Shown here: piece by piece, positions 11,250 to 23,158 of the stretch
Numbering within the stretch: position 1 is the first letter of the stretch
Layout: each line of letters opens with the position of its first letter
From: Girardinichthys multiradiatus
Taxonomy: Eukaryota > Chordata > Actinopteri > Cyprinodontiformes > Goodeidae
Direction of reading: 5' to 3'
Assembly (NCBI RefSeq): GCF_021462225.1
Contig: NC_061806.1
Coordinates: forward strand, 31,369,644 to 31,433,643
Length of the DNA: 64,000 bases
Notes under the pieces: model-generated
Told to the model about the DNA's origin: nothing
Databases searched by the model: none
The model's input: the letters and a program-made list of their open reading frames with translations, nothing else
Program-made: the position numbers and the translations under genes

Positions 11250-12401
11250 CAGGTCCTTCTCAAAATATTAGCATATTGTGATAAAGTTCATTATTTTCCA
11301 TAATGTCATGATGAAAATTTAACATTCATATATTTTAGATTCATTGCACACTAACTGAAATATTTCAGGTCTTTTATTGTCTTAATACAGATGATTTTGG
11401 CATACAGCTCATGAAAACCCAAAATTCCTATCTCACAAAATTAGCATATCATTAAAAGGGTCAGGCCACTTTTGAACCAGAAACAGCGGCAGAAGCGCCT
11501 GACCTGGGCTACAGAGAAGCAGCACTGGACTGTTGCTCAGTGGTCCAAAGTACTTTTTTCGGAATGAAAGCAAATTCTGCATGTCATTCGGAAATCAAGG
11601 TGCCAGAGTCTGGAGGAAGACTGGGGAGAAGGAAATGCCAAAATGCCAGAAGTCCAGTGTCAAGTACCCACAGTCAGTGATGGTCTGGGGTGCCGTGTCA
11701 GCTGCTGGTGTTGGTCCACTGTGTTTTATCAAGGGCAGGGTCAATGCAGCTAGCTATCAGGAGATTTTGGAGCACTTCATGCTTCCATCTGCTGAAAAGC
11801 TTTATGGAGATGAAGATTTCATTTTTCAGCACAACCTGGCACCTGCTCACAGTGCCAAAACCACTGGTAAATGGTTTACTGACCATGGTATCACTGTGTT
11901 CAATTGGCCTGCCAACTCTCCTGACCTGAACCCCATAGAGAATCTGTGGGATATTGTGAAGAGAACGTTGAGAGACTCAAGACCTAACACTCTGGATGAG
12001 CTAAAGGCCGCTATCGAAGCATCCTGGGACTCCATAAGACCTCAGCAGTGCTACAGGCTGATTGCCTCCATGCCACGCCGCATTGAAGCAGTCATTTCTC
12101 CAAAGGATTCCCGACCAAGTATTGAGTGCATAACTGTACATGATTATTTGAAGGTTGACGTTTTTTGTATTAAAAACGCTTTTCTTTTATTGGTCAGATG
12201 AAATATGCTAATTTTGTGAGACAGGAATTTTGGGTTTTCATGAGCTGTATGCCAAAATCATCCGTATTAAGACAATAAAATACCTGAAATATTTCAGTTA
12301 GTGTGCAATGAATCTAAAATATATGAATGTTAAATTTTAACATGACATTATGGAAAATAATGAACTTTATCACAATATGCTAATATTTTGAGAAGGACCT
12401 G
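11250..12401 (+). mobile_element. Tc1/mariner element, copy A, 1152 bp, internally deleted
   Basis: TA (11248-11249) and TA (12402-12403) flank the element. The ends are caggtccttctcaaaatatt and its inverted counterpart, with an inverted repeat of roughly 200 bp on each side. It is the same family as copy B at 54157-55766 and nearly identical to it where they align, but lacks about 458 bp covering the 5' UTR and N-terminal transposase codons. The deletion joins a GGTC at 11459-11462 that occurs at both breakpoints in copy B, a microhomology signature. It sits in intron 2 of the SANT/Myb-like pseudogene, 41 bp before exon 3. Confidence 0.95.
11466..12123 (+). pseudogene. Tc1-like transposase, N-terminally deleted (copy A)
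   Basis: The remaining reading frame covers the catalytic domain: a region before and including the first acidic motif (damaged by one extra base at about 11563, so the SDE motif is out of frame), MVWGAVSAAGVG, FQHNLAPAHSAK, and SPDLNPIENLWD. In copy B the second catalytic position is Asp (QHDLAPAH); here it is Asn (QHNLAPAH), so this copy lacks a metal-binding residue as well as its DNA-binding N-terminus. The last codons are also shifted by a small deletion near 12099. The intact family has DD34E spacing and moves DNA by cut-and-paste at TA. Confidence 0.95.
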
Positions 12402-12948
12402 TACTTCTTTTGGTTTTCCCCTCTTTCCTTTTGCTTGTTTAGTACAATTCTGGAGAAGATGGGCCAACAGGGGACAGTCACCCCCTTGCATGCCTAAAAA
12501 AAGAAATATGAAAAGGAAATATAAAGTATGTTCAGAAGTTCTCATGTCACACACGAATAAAAAATCTTTCTAAAAGTCTTATTGGTTTCTCTGTTTAGTC
12601 AACTCTTTTTTACTTCCTTCTAACTTTAGGATTGCAAGTATCCAGGGTCAGGAGAGGGAGTCAGTGAAAAGCCCACTGCTGCTACTTGGCCCTGGTTTGT
12701 CCTTATGGATGAGGTGTTGGGACAGAGGTCTTCCACAACACCTCCTGTCCTAATTGCCTCCATCCCTGAGGACACCCCAGGGCCAAGCGAAGCGGTGAGC
12801 AACCAGATGGAGAAGGAAGACAGTGAGCCAGCAGGAAGAGGTCAGAAAAGAAAGAGGGACAGAGATGATGGAGTTGATCAGGGAGGACATGAGGGTACAG
12901 AGAAGGGACAGACTGTTTTCCATCTTAGAAAGAATGGTACCGAAATAA

Positions 12949-13550
12949 GGTGCTGTATAATAAATAAATAAATATGTTTTATTCAGATAGTTTCTTAAAG
13001 TTTTAAGCTTTTCTAATACATTTCTAAATTCTTTTTGTCACCAATGTATTTTATTTCCATTTGACCTAACAATATATCAACTTCATTTAAATTTCTAAAC
13101 ACAGTTTATTTTGAAAATTACAAATAGCATTTTAAACAGAATGTAGAAAAAGAGAACATTCAAACAGATCAAGATTACAAGACAAAAGGCATAAAATAAA
13201 ACTATGTACAAGTATTTACAACGGCGACAGCAGGATCAACCTGAGTGACCGGTTCCTGGAAAAACCTCTTCAACAGAACAAAGAGGCAGATGTCTTTCTG
13301 AACAGAAAGTCTCTGGTGGTGTGGCTAAATCTCTCGCAAGGTCAGAGACATGGATGGGATGCTGCAACTGAGACCTGTGGTTTGTCTTTCTGGATGGTGA
13401 GCGAAGCATCACAAAGGTGGTCTGCAGATGTTTGTGATTCCTCTTTCATCCATCAAGTTTAAAGGGCTGGCTGGACCACATCACTAAGATGTAATCAGAA
13501 ATATGCAGAATTAGACGTTTGTGCTTACAAAATATGACAATTAGTTATAC
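12949..13550. other. 3' flank of the SANT/Myb-like pseudogene, nothing recognised
   Basis: Begins with AATAAA repeats and AT-rich sequence, then a more complex block at 13215-13460. I checked that block on the minus strand for a transposase partner to the SANT gene and saw no motif. Confidence 0.45.
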
Positions 13551-14410
13551 CCCTCAAACATTAATCACGTTTATAATAACAACACAATATAACTCCAAGT
13601 AAATCAAACTTCTGTGAAATCAAACTGTCCACTTAGGAAGCAACACTGATTGACAATCAATTTCACATGCTGTTGTGCAAATGGAATAAACAACAGGGGG
13701 AAATCTTTGGCGATTAGCAAGACACTCAATAAAGGAGTGGTTCTGCAGGTGGGGACCACAGTCCACTTCTCAGTACTTATGCTTTCTGGCTGATGTTTTG
13801 GTCATTTTGAATGTTGGTGGTGCTTTCACACTCGTGGTAGCATGAGACGGACTCTACAACCCACACAAGTGGCTCAGGTAGTGCAGCTCATCCAGGATGG
13901 CACATCAATGCGAGCTGTGGCAAGAAGGTTTGCTGTGTCTGTCAGCGTAGTGTCCAGAGCCTGGAGGCGCTGCCAGGAAACAGGCCAGTACACCAGGACA
14001 CGTGGAGGAGGCCGTAGAAGAGTAACAACTCAGCAGCAGGACAGCTACCTCCACCTTTGTGCAAGGAGGAAAAGGAGGAGCACAGCCAGAGCTCTGCGAA
14101 ATGACCTCCAGCAGGCCACAAATGTACATGTGTCTGCACAAACGGTTAGAAACCGACTCCATGAGGACGGTATGAGGGCCCGACGTCCACAAATGGTGGT
14201 TGCAGGACGCTTGGCATTTGCCAGAGAACACCAGGATTGGCAAATTCACCACTGGTGCCCTGTGGTCTGCACAGATGAAAGCAGGTTCACACTGAGCATA
14301 TGTGACAGAAGTGACAGAGTATGGAGACACCGTGGAGAGTGATCTGCTGCCTGCAACATCCTTCAGCATGATCGGTTTGGCAGTGGTAAGAACTTCAGGG
14401 AAGGCAGGAT
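13551..14410 (+). mobile_element. Tc1/mariner element, 5' half only
   Basis: The subterminal 5' sequence (around 13576-13700, including 'actgattgacaatcaatttc') and the first part of a transposase ORF follow a widespread fish Tc1-like family as I remember it. The extreme left inverted repeat is eroded. Homology stops around 14400, leaving no right inverted repeat; the right part of the transposase gene has been lost. No TA duplication can therefore be shown. Confidence 0.8.
13842..14342 (+). pseudogene. Tc1-like transposase N-terminal half
   Basis: A 166-codon frame starts [20 protein letters not shown]. Residues about 1-60 form the paired-like helix-turn-helix ([17 protein letters not shown]), followed by an Arg-rich linker (TRGGGRRRV) with the AT-hook-like GRR element, then a second HTH region ([10 protein letters not shown] ... 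[12 protein letters not shown]). The first catalytic Asp is present in [15 protein letters not shown] at 14340-14342 stops it; the reading beyond (AACNILQHDRFG) is recognisable for about 20 codons before homology ends. The second Asp and the Glu are missing, so the product could bind DNA but not cut it. Confidence 0.9.
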
Positions 14411-14975
14411 AATGGGCACAGGGGAAAGCACAAATAAGAAAAAAAAAAGAGTTGTGGATCATGACAAATTCTGATCAGCAGAAACTGAGACTCCTTAAGT
14501 CTCAATTTAGGTCTTTCTATATGAGCTGTGGACTCATATAGACTCAGAGTAGCACCAGGTGTAATCTTCTACTGCTGTAGCCCAACTGCTTCAATGTTCA
14601 ACATGTTGTGCTCAGAGTTCAGAGATGGTTTTCCACACAACTTGTCCGTGAAGGTAGTTGGTTGAGCTACTGTTTCCCATCTATTATCTCCAACCAATGC
14701 TCCTCTGACTTCTGACATCAACAACATTTTTTTTATCCACACAGTATTTTTATCCACTACATATTTTTTCTTTTTCAGATCATATCGGATTTATATCCTT
14801 TCATTCCCATAACACTATTGCTTATCTGGCTTTGCTTTCACAAATGAATGAAGATACAATGCTTTAACAAACTCTTAGAGAATCGTACTTTGACATGGAA
14901 ACAACTTTGTTCTGGTGCGGAAGCACACGCTGTACTTTTTACACTTTTCATCCTGATACACATACACCATCTGGG
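14411..14975. other. non-coding stretch, nothing recognised
   Basis: No supported ORF, repeat or element boundary other than the broken end of the Tc1 fragment on the left. Confidence 0.45.
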
Positions 14976-15420
14976 CAGTGGCGATTGCTCTAAGACCGCA
15001 AGGGAAGCTCAGCTTCCCCTAAAATGTCCAAAAATAAGTGATCAAATATATACTGTTGTGTGTACATGTCATTAACTAAATATGCGCTACAATGCGCTCA
15101 ACTTTTGTTTAGAATCAGCTTCTTATCACTGGTAACGACACGGCTTTCCTCTCACTCATTCCCGCAGCTTCACAGTGAGTTCAATAGCGAAGCAAAAATG
15201 CTGGGCTTTGTCCCGCCCATCGGATGATCTGTCTGAGGCTGAATCCCTTTTTGATTCAAAATCAAATGAGGCGATGAGCGAATCAGCAATCTTGAAATTG
15301 AGCTTCCCCTCCTTGAAAGACCAGCATCTGCTACTGCCACCATTAGTTCTGCTGTGTTTACAACATAGCTTGTTCTGTTTGCAATGGGCCATAGCATGCC
15401 GCTAGCACTCATATGCACAT
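14976..15420. mobile_element. hAT-like transposon end
   Basis: Begins cagtggcgattgctctaaga and soon holds the inverted pair gggaagctcagcttccc at 15001-15018, repeated in part at 15300 (gagcttcccctcc). CAGTGGCG-type termini and this GGGAAGC/GCTTCCC block are features I associate with fish hAT elements of the ZMYM/TTF-type transposase group. The right terminus was not found and no transposase motif is visible, so this is either a solo end or a non-autonomous derivative; the right coordinate is a rough limit of distinctive sequence. Confidence 0.5.
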
Positions 15421-17390
15421 TCATATTTTTATTAGTGGTACTTAAAGGTACATGTGAGACTTAGAGGGTTTGCTAAATAGTGCCACAGCTACTGTTTTCT
15501 TTGTTATTAATTAAGCCGCCAATCCTGAATGTAATTTCATCACACTTGGCATCTGTACCCCAAATTGTGAGTGCATCTGTTTTTTACCACCGTCTTCATA
15601 TTCCATAATTCCATTCAATTAGTTATGGTGATGGCTAGTTAACACAACATTACAAATGTTGTGTTCAAAAGAATGGAGGTGTTCAAAATGTTATTAATTT
15701 CTAATTCCGCAAGTTTTTTAAACATTAGTTTATTAAAATAGTGTTTGAATTTTCTCTTCTACATGGCATTGTAGACTGATTGTTTGAACACATACCAAGT
15801 GTTGTTCTTTGTTAGTTTTTCAGCTAATTTGGCCTTATTCCAATTCCTCAAAATAAACATGGTTCTTAAACATACATATTCAGACTGTACTTTGATATCA
15901 CTGCATCACCTTATTGGTTATTGGCTTATTGTTTTGTGCCTCTTTACTATTTTATTTCCCATAGTTTATTAGTTTTTCTTATTCTTTTTTTATTTTGACT
16001 AAGTAGAAACTAGGCTATATATATAGAATACTAGGCTAGTTAAAGAGTTTATTTACTAATGTATTTTAACTGGAAGCTGAAGTATTTTGTTTATAGATTC
16101 TTGTAGTTGTTGGTGTTTATTCTGTATATGTGTGAAGGGCTTGCTGTTTGAGAATGCCAGTGCCTAAATTCACTCCGTCTATTGGAGGTATTCATACAAC
16201 AATAACTGACAGAGACAGAGTGCATTTGGTTATTATTTTCTCATAATCAGACGGTGCTCTGACTTGGTATTTTCGATTAAAATGACTAACTTTGTTAATA
16301 ATTGCCTTTGGCACTTATTAGTTATTTAAAGCCAAGCTAAACCTATTGTGGCACAACCTACAATGACAAGCAGGGCTTGTATTTTATGGTCCAAGACCGT
16401 TATTCTTCCCTAAAGACCTGACCTTAAGGTCTAGATTCTGAGATTTTAAGCTTGTTTCTTTATCCCAAAATATTTGCATTTTTGCTTAACATATTGTTGC
16501 CAGCCCAAACAAGTATAAATCACATAGATTGTCCTTTCCTGGTGGGATCTTTCTAATCTCTGCCTCATTCAAACCCACAGTTTATACACACAGACAACAC
16601 TCAGTAAAATAGATGAAAACAGTGCAGCTTATGGGAGCTCCTGATCCCGCTAGAGGTGGAAAACCTACAATAAAAAATATTCCTATTACATTCGTACAGT
16701 CATCATACTAATTAATTAATTAATTAATTAATTAAGTCACACATGTTTAAACTTAATTTGTTTAAGCATATTTTTATTGTGTATTCATAAGTATTTTCAT
16801 AAATCTGGCAATGGTAGTTCCAGTGTCCAATACAAGTGACCCTCCTTCAAGTGAATTAGTCATGTCAAAGCAAAATGTTGCAAGATTCTCTGAAGTGGCC
16901 TGAAAAGCGGCTGAACTGAGTGGAAAAAACTGAAGTGACATAGAGAAACAGAGACTTTTGAAAATAATGACAGATGCGCCCACGTTGCCAGCCTGACTGG
17001 TTCTTATGAGTCACTACATGTCCTTCAATGATTCGTCATGTGCCTGTCAGGTGTTCATTGCAACAAAGCAACGAATCCTATTCTTCCTGTTGCCTTTACC
17101 ACACCAACACTCAGACTTCTGAGTTCTTTGACATTCATCAACATTCATTCCAAAAGACAAAATAGTCCAGACGCATAAATTTGTATGCCACAATTTTTGC
17201 TAAATGCTGGGCAATCCTTAAGAGAAAACCTGTCACAGGTTACAAAAGACTTGAGACTTGATTGTTACCTTCCAAGATTTGACATTGAAGAATATACAGT
17301 GAGATCTACAAAGATCTACATAGCTTATATCAAATCATATTCTTGCTTTAAAATGGCTCAGTTAAAGTCCACACCTCAATCCAAATTGGA
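15421..17390. other. non-coding stretch, nothing recognised
   Basis: AT-rich DNA. The only structured part is the ATTA tetranucleotide run listed separately. Part of 17160-17390 may be eroded Tc1 sequence upstream of the better-preserved 3' relic. Confidence 0.45.
16708..16735. repeat. (ATTA)n microsatellite, 7 units
   Basis: Uninterrupted tandem attaattaatta pattern, which is also its own reverse complement (TAAT). Confidence 0.95.
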
Positions 17391-17394
17391 TTGA

Positions 17395-17685
17395 GGTCTA
17401 CTTAGCTAGTAGAAACCTTTTGCTAAAGCTCAAACAAAGAGTGATTGTAGAAAATACCGATGCTGTGGAGCTGAATACTAATATGTGCCACACTTATCAC
17501 ATCTTTATTTAGTAAATAATTATGAAGACAATGTGTCTTTTTCAATTTTCTTCCCAATTATCTGCTTCTTTTTCTTGGTATATGACAAAAGTCTCCCCAA
17601 AATATATTGGTGTTTGAGGTTGTTCTGTGATAAAATGTGCATGAGTTTTAGGAGTGTTAATACTTTTGCACAACACCATATATCC
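17395..17685 (+). mobile_element. Tc1/mariner 3' end relic
   Basis: The stretch follows the 3' UTR and right inverted repeat of a fish Tc1 family: a region with 'gctgaatactaatatgtgcc', then 'gataaaatgtgcatgagtt', ending 'aatacttttgcacaacacca'. The reverse complement of the end (tggtgttgtgcaaaagtatt) has the typical Tc1 terminal pattern of the family also seen at 7824-8560. No transposase codons survive in recognisable form and no left end was found. Confidence 0.65.
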
Positions 17686-17867
17686 CTTTTGGTCTAGAAA
17701 TGCCAGTGAGTTGGGAAGGGGATTAAAATGGAAGAACATGGATTCTAAGATAAATCGTAATCTTTGTTGTGATATGAATAGATCTACACTTTTATTAATT
17801 TTAACAAAATTGCTTATTGAAGGTATAAGGCTACCTAGGCAAAACCGCTTGGGATATCTGTGAGTAA

Positions 17868-17970
17868 TTTCAATTCAGTTTTATTTATATAGCACCAATT
17901 TACAACACATATTGTCTCAAGGCACTTCACAAAAGTCAGGTACATACATTCCAATTAGTCCTAACCATTG
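17868..17970 (-). repeat. L2/CR1-like LINE 3' tip, minus strand
   Basis: Read on the minus strand it matches the last 100 bp of the LINE at 35710-39810: 'ggaatgtatgtacctgactt', 'cttgagaca', 'ctatataaataaa' and a terminal 'actgaattgaaa'. It is the 3' end of a strongly 5'-truncated copy. Confidence 0.9.
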
Positions 17971-20900
17971 AGTAATCTTTCTTTATTCTTTCCATATATG
18001 ATCTTGCATTGGTGCCGCCATAGTTTTAATGTTCAATTTGTTCACACGGCCTAATAAGTTCAGTTATTCTTATAGCAAGTGCAGCAGCCTGTATGATGCA
18101 AGTATGCCAAAATCACCCACACAGATTTCTGTGCTTTTATTACACTTGTCAGATGAGTCCCTTCTGTAAAGTGTGCGCTTGAAGCCATCTGTGGTGTGTC
18201 CTCTCTCTGCTCGATGACCCTCAGAAAGGAGTTGCTTATTTGATTTGTTAGTTTATACAATTAACATATCAAAATGTAATTTTAATGAAGGGAAATAGGC
18301 CTGAGTTCTTTTTGGAATCCATCCCCTCGCACAGTTCTGTCAGTCTCATACATTAGCATTGCTGTAAATCATGCATTAGTCCCAGTTAGCTTTGTCACCA
18401 AGATCAACAATGATTCAATTTAAAAGTTAAGCATCAAGAACAATTGAGGAATCATGAAGTCACTGTTCATCACTGAAGCTGATTAATGCAGAATCTCTGA
18501 ACAAAAGATCCAGAATCCATCAAGCAGGAACTGATTGGTTGGTATTTGCTATTTCAATAATTTTGATGACATTTCTATATAAATTATACTACAAGCATGT
18601 AGGATTTCATCTCTTTAAGAACCATTTCAGCAAAGTTTGTTGGATGTTCCTACCATTGTGAGTGTACAGTGATTATGAGTGACCGTGAGGCATCTTTGCA
18701 TGTTTGGTGTTTCACAGCTGACTATTTGTCAGTGATGTCTCCCTCAAGCTGATCCTATTAAATACATTCATACTCCAGAAAAAATGGCGACACACATAAA
18801 GTGATTCCTATTATTCTTATTCACAGAACAGTGTGTGAGAATTGGAGCCTCGGATCATTTCAAGGCATCTCAAATAGCTTTTAACACATTATGTTGCATT
18901 TTTGTCTGATAAGAAATATTTTGTATGTGTCTTGAGTGCCTGACCCAAAAGTAGACAACATAACAGCTGAGTAGATTATAGGATTTATTCAGTTCGGTGA
19001 AGAAAAACGTCTCTCAGTTTTCCCATAATTTAATGGTAAACTATAATCCAGGCAGAATATATTAGCCTTGAGATTTTTCAGGGAGCTGAAATACGTTTTG
19101 ACAAAGTACAACAGATTATCTTAATGTAGAAATTTTAGGAATACAAAAATGTTTAGGAACTGAAATACCTTTTGACAAAAGTCCAGTAACTCTAACTGTG
19201 TAATACTACAATACATTTGAACTGAAAATGTGCAAAAGTAACATTTCATGCTTTTAACTCACAGTGGATCCATCATAGTTGCTTGCGATTTTATGACCAA
19301 CATGCAAAGGAACTTTAAAGGCAAAAACAGAAAATAGTTGAAATGAAGTATTCACAACAACATTGTAATATTGCTCAAATCTTAATAGTTCTTTTAATTT
19401 AGTTGCTCCAGGAGATGTCTGACAGGAGGAGAAGTTGTTGGTAAGTAAATGTTACAGAATGAGGAAATGCGGAATGGTTTGGAGACATGAGCTGGCTCAG
19501 TGTTTGAAGATCTTGGGGTTTGTGCAGCGCATACTGGTAAGGTTGTGAAGAGATTTATTTCCAGATAAGGGACAAATTGATCCCACATTGAGCCTTGGAG
19601 GGAAGGGAGGTAAGGTTTGGTAGACTGACATGACCATAGGAGCTACCAGTTGATAATCTTGATGACAGATAAGTAATTCAGGTATAATTACTGCAGCAAG
19701 AGTTTTTTTTTGTTGCGAACAGATTTTTCAGGATGGATCTGAGGAAGAACTTTGGAGCGGAAACCACTTAAGGTTGACAATAAGGTGATAAGTGAGTGTC
19801 AGACAATTCCTTATGCCTAGGTGTCCATAATACGCCTAATGACAAACAGGTGCAGCCTACCTGATCCCACCCTTCAGAGTGGTAAACTGCAGCTCAGTGA
19901 AAACAGCCCAGACAACAACACCCTGAACCATGATTTCACCCAAACCCTCCCAACCTACAGACATAACAGAAGACTCAGGATGAGACAATAATCCAAGTAA
20001 ATAAACCTAGTTTTTCAGGACCGCACCCTCCAAGTTGATGAGGTACTGCAATCCAAGTATTAAACAGAAAGGCTTGGTATAGGAAATGGCAAAGGTGGGA
20101 TGGACTCTGAGATTCTTGGGGAACCTAAGACACACAGTTATGGGACTGATTACAGTCTAGATTGGATAGGAACCAGTATATTTGGGTAAACGTTTTGAAT
20201 GGATTTCAAGAGGAAGGAGATTAGTGTGGTGGAGGACCCCTCTTTCAGTCACTATACCCAATTTTATTTGGTTGATAGTCAAGGGATCATTTAAGGGTGT
20301 ATTTCCCATAGCTGCGAAGATTTGAGAACTGTGGGCTCATTCAATCCTGGGAAAGTAAGTGCTCTAACTAGAGAGGGTTGAGGAAGAAAAGATATCCAAA
20401 GGCATCATGCAACTTGTGATGCACATAATCAGTTTGGCCACAGGACATGATAATCTTAAGTGCTTAAGTAGAAGATAACTAGACAACTTCTCCTTTTTCT
20501 AGTAAATGTTTTGCCTCTCCTCAAAAAAGCTCCTTCAGTTCTGAACATGCTTGGAAGTAAAAGGCTTATACATTGTACTGAAAATAATCACACTAATAGA
20601 GCCATTAAAATCACTAATGTGGCAATTAGGACACGGGAGTCACTGACCTTACCCTCTTTTCAACTCAGTGTTTGGTTGTTGTTGTTGCTTGACGATTCAA
20701 ACGTGTCCCTTACAATCCCATTTCAGTAGTATTGGTCAAATGTGAAAGATGGAATCTGAGACCACCTCCTCTCTTTATTGTAGGTTTTACATTTTCAACT
20801 AAGATGGGTTCTTGTATTTCTCACTCAAACCACAATAAAGTCCAATTGCCTTCGGCTTGAGCACTTAAGATTCAGGTTGCCCATTTGTTTGTTGCTTTTT

Positions 20901-22105
20901 ATCCAAATATTTTTCATCAAAATAAATCTTCAAGCTGCTTCTACATGCTTTAGGATAAAAAGCCATACAGTTTTTAGTCATAGATTTATTTTTATGTATT
21001 GTATGGCATTTTTGCTTGGCCACATATCATTGTTTCCTCAGTTTGTAATTATTTGAGATAATGTAATAACTGTAATTTAGCCTCCCCAGATGCATTCATT
21101 TTGTATTGAGCCTTTTATAATTAAAAAAATCTGCAAACGCTGCTTTAATTTGTAAACTGTAATCCTCTCTATAAATGGTAAATCCTTTGAAATAGGGCAG
21201 GAAGGCCCTTTGTGTTTTCCATGGCAGAATTCCAAGGTAATTCATTTTCCCGTTGGCAGAGCTCATTGCTTTGACATTTACTTTGTTGTCAGAACTTACT
21301 GTAATTCGTTGTGTTTTATTCATTAGGCAAAGACAACACACACTTCACTCTCATGAGCTTCTACACGAGAGCTTGATTTTATAGAGGAGGACCCACATAC
21401 TCTCCATGAAGGGTTCCAAGAAACTAAACTTCCAGAAAGCACTCCATCTCCCTCCTCTCCGAGTGACCAATAACCGCTGAGTTGTGTTGGCCTGTTCTCA
21501 CCAGCCTTCTGGCTCTCAGTCTTGGCGATGTTCAGGCGACTTGATAAATGTGACCAATTAGGAGTGAATATGTGAGTCAAACCTGATAAGTCTGTAGATA
21601 TAAAAAAATAAATAAAACGGCAGACATCAGACCACACATTCATCAGTGATTCATGCTGTCTGAACATTTGTTTCCTTGTACTGTCAGCAAACCCACATAG
21701 AACAAATTTTGATATTTAAAAATAAAGCAGGCTGATTTTTCTAATTTCCATCATGTGTTTGAGCATTTGCAGTTTCTGCCTCTTGTGAGCTCAAACATTG
21801 TTTTCCAGATAGTTTGTACTTTGGGTCACCTGGCCTGTGTTCTTGTCTTTAAATTCTGATTATCAAAAGCCCTCTACCTGCTGGTGAATGTAGAAGAGAG
21901 ATTAAATGTGCCTTCGAAATTTATTCCTAACCACCATCGAGTCAGAGCAGGGCAGACAAAAGAGCGGGTTCCCATCTTGGAGCGAAGAGACAGACTCAGG
22001 CTGTGAGAAGGAGGAGGAGGCAGAAAGAGCTCAGCACAAGTATCAGTGGAAGTGCTGAAAAAGGGATTGGCTGTATGGTTATTTTATTTTATTTGTTTTT
22101 CTTTC
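17971..22105. other. 4.1 kb of non-coding DNA
   Basis: I found no gene, element ends or repeat shared with the rest of the window. Short ORFs (for example 19394-19588 minus, 20511-20729 plus, 21323-21667 minus) show no family motif. The part 19600-20400 has higher complexity and could be an unrecognised old insertion. Confidence 0.45.
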
Positions 22106-23158
22106 TTTCGTGTCCTATTTGGCAGAGTAGCACTCAGAATTCTTGTCTAAGTGCCAAGATGAAGCCCAGCAGATTTACTTTCTCAAGTGGAGCATTACGG
22201 CTTTCTCTAGAATGCTCCGCTTCATATTTATAAAAAACTTTATTAGAAATCGCTTTGGGATTATTTCACATATACATCTCTCTTGCGTATATGAGGCTTT
22301 TCCATAAGAATATTTAATAGTGGACATAAGGAGCCACAGACCTGCACCCCAGGACCCTAGGCAAACACAGAGGGCATAGGAGCCACAGACATCGAAAGGC
22401 TGGATCTGCTTGAGCATAGACGACTGCCAGCGGGGCCTGTGGGCTCGTCCCTGCAGCTCCCTGGTGCTTCTGCACTGTGGCTGCTGGGTGGTTCCCCTGG
22501 GACTCTCCTCGGGGGGTCGGGTGGGGGGGTTGTGGCTCCCATGGGGTTCCTGTGCTCTGGGGAGCCTTTGGATGTCTGTGGCTTGGATCTCCTCCGTATC
22601 TATCCCGGGTCCAGGGGGGCAGGTCTGAGGCTCCTCACACTCACTATTGCATATTTTTATGGAGAAACCTTGTATACACAAGCACGCTCACACTCAGACC
22701 CACAGGTGTATAGATTCAGGTGTTAACACATACACAAATGTTCTATATTCAGCCACATTTACCACAAAAACATCTTGGATGCATAAGTACCATGCACTTT
22801 TAGCTAAAAAAGCTGTCAAAATAAATGTTTATGCAGGTGTAGAAGCAAGCAGGGTGTTATCTTGTATTCCCTTCATCTTTATTTCTTTCCTCCATTCTTT
22901 TCACCTTCTTTCCCCTTTTCCTTTTTGCCCCACCTCTCTCTCGTTCGTGCTTCTCATTTTGTTCCTTTTCTATCTCCGTGTCCGTAACAATTGAAATAAT
23001 CCCTAAGCAGTTTCTAATTACATTTCTTTTATAAATATCAAACACAGCTTTAAAGCATTAGCTGTATTGCTCCACTTGTGAAAGTAAATTGGTTGGGCTT
23101 TTTCTTGGCACTCAGACAACAATTCTGAACGCTACTCTGCCAGATAGGACACGGTATA
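22106..23158. mobile_element. foldback element with nested inverted arms
   Basis: The outer left arm (22106-22275: cgtgtcctatttggcagagt ..., ending 'gggattatttca') is the inverted copy of the outer right arm (22985-23158, ending 'ctgccagataggacacg'). An inner pair is also inverted: 22283-22405 (with 'gagccacagacctgcac' and 'gccacagacatcgaaagg') against 22562-22680. The inner spacer is GC-rich. The geometry is asymmetric: on the left the arms abut, on the right about 300 bp (22681-22984) separates inner from outer arm, perhaps a later insertion. No transposase is visible. Terminal inverted arms of about 170 bp suggest a non-autonomous DNA transposon; the superfamily is unknown. Confidence 0.75.

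Larger units (their letters stand above)
9796..12948 (+). pseudogene. SANT/Myb-like DNA-binding protein gene, four exons, broken
   Basis: Exon 1 (9796-9820) starts in a strong context (gccgccATGG) and encodes MAEHTGKS before a gtgagt donor. Exon 2 (10552-10645) encodes WTKEQTGQFTKLRGENDHLF and TGAKNSATVAW between a tttag acceptor and a gtacaa donor. Exon 3 (12443-12525) encodes ILEKMGQQGTVTP but hits TAA at 12495-12497, and its length is off phase by one. Exon 4 (12630-12948) encodes DCKYPGSGEG, TAATWPWFVLMDEVLGQR, PPVLIASIPEDTPGPSE, then shifts frame near 12860; the shifted frame reads ELIREDMRVQRR and ends at TAA 12946-12948, with AATAAA signals at about 12958-12971. The trihelix SANT/Myb-like domain binds DNA; in fish such genes commonly accompany a DNA-transposon transposase (PIF/Harbinger-like is my guess). 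No transposase partner was recognised. A Tc1 copy occupies intron 2. Confidence 0.8.

Noticed and set aside
13215..13460. Possible transposase partner of the SANT/Myb-like gene on the minus strand
   Set aside because: Translated in all minus frames by eye; no DDE or HARBI1-like motif seen.
22357..22713. Several overlapping ORFs on both strands
   Set aside because: They lie in the GC-rich inner loop of the foldback element, where stop codons are rare; no motif.
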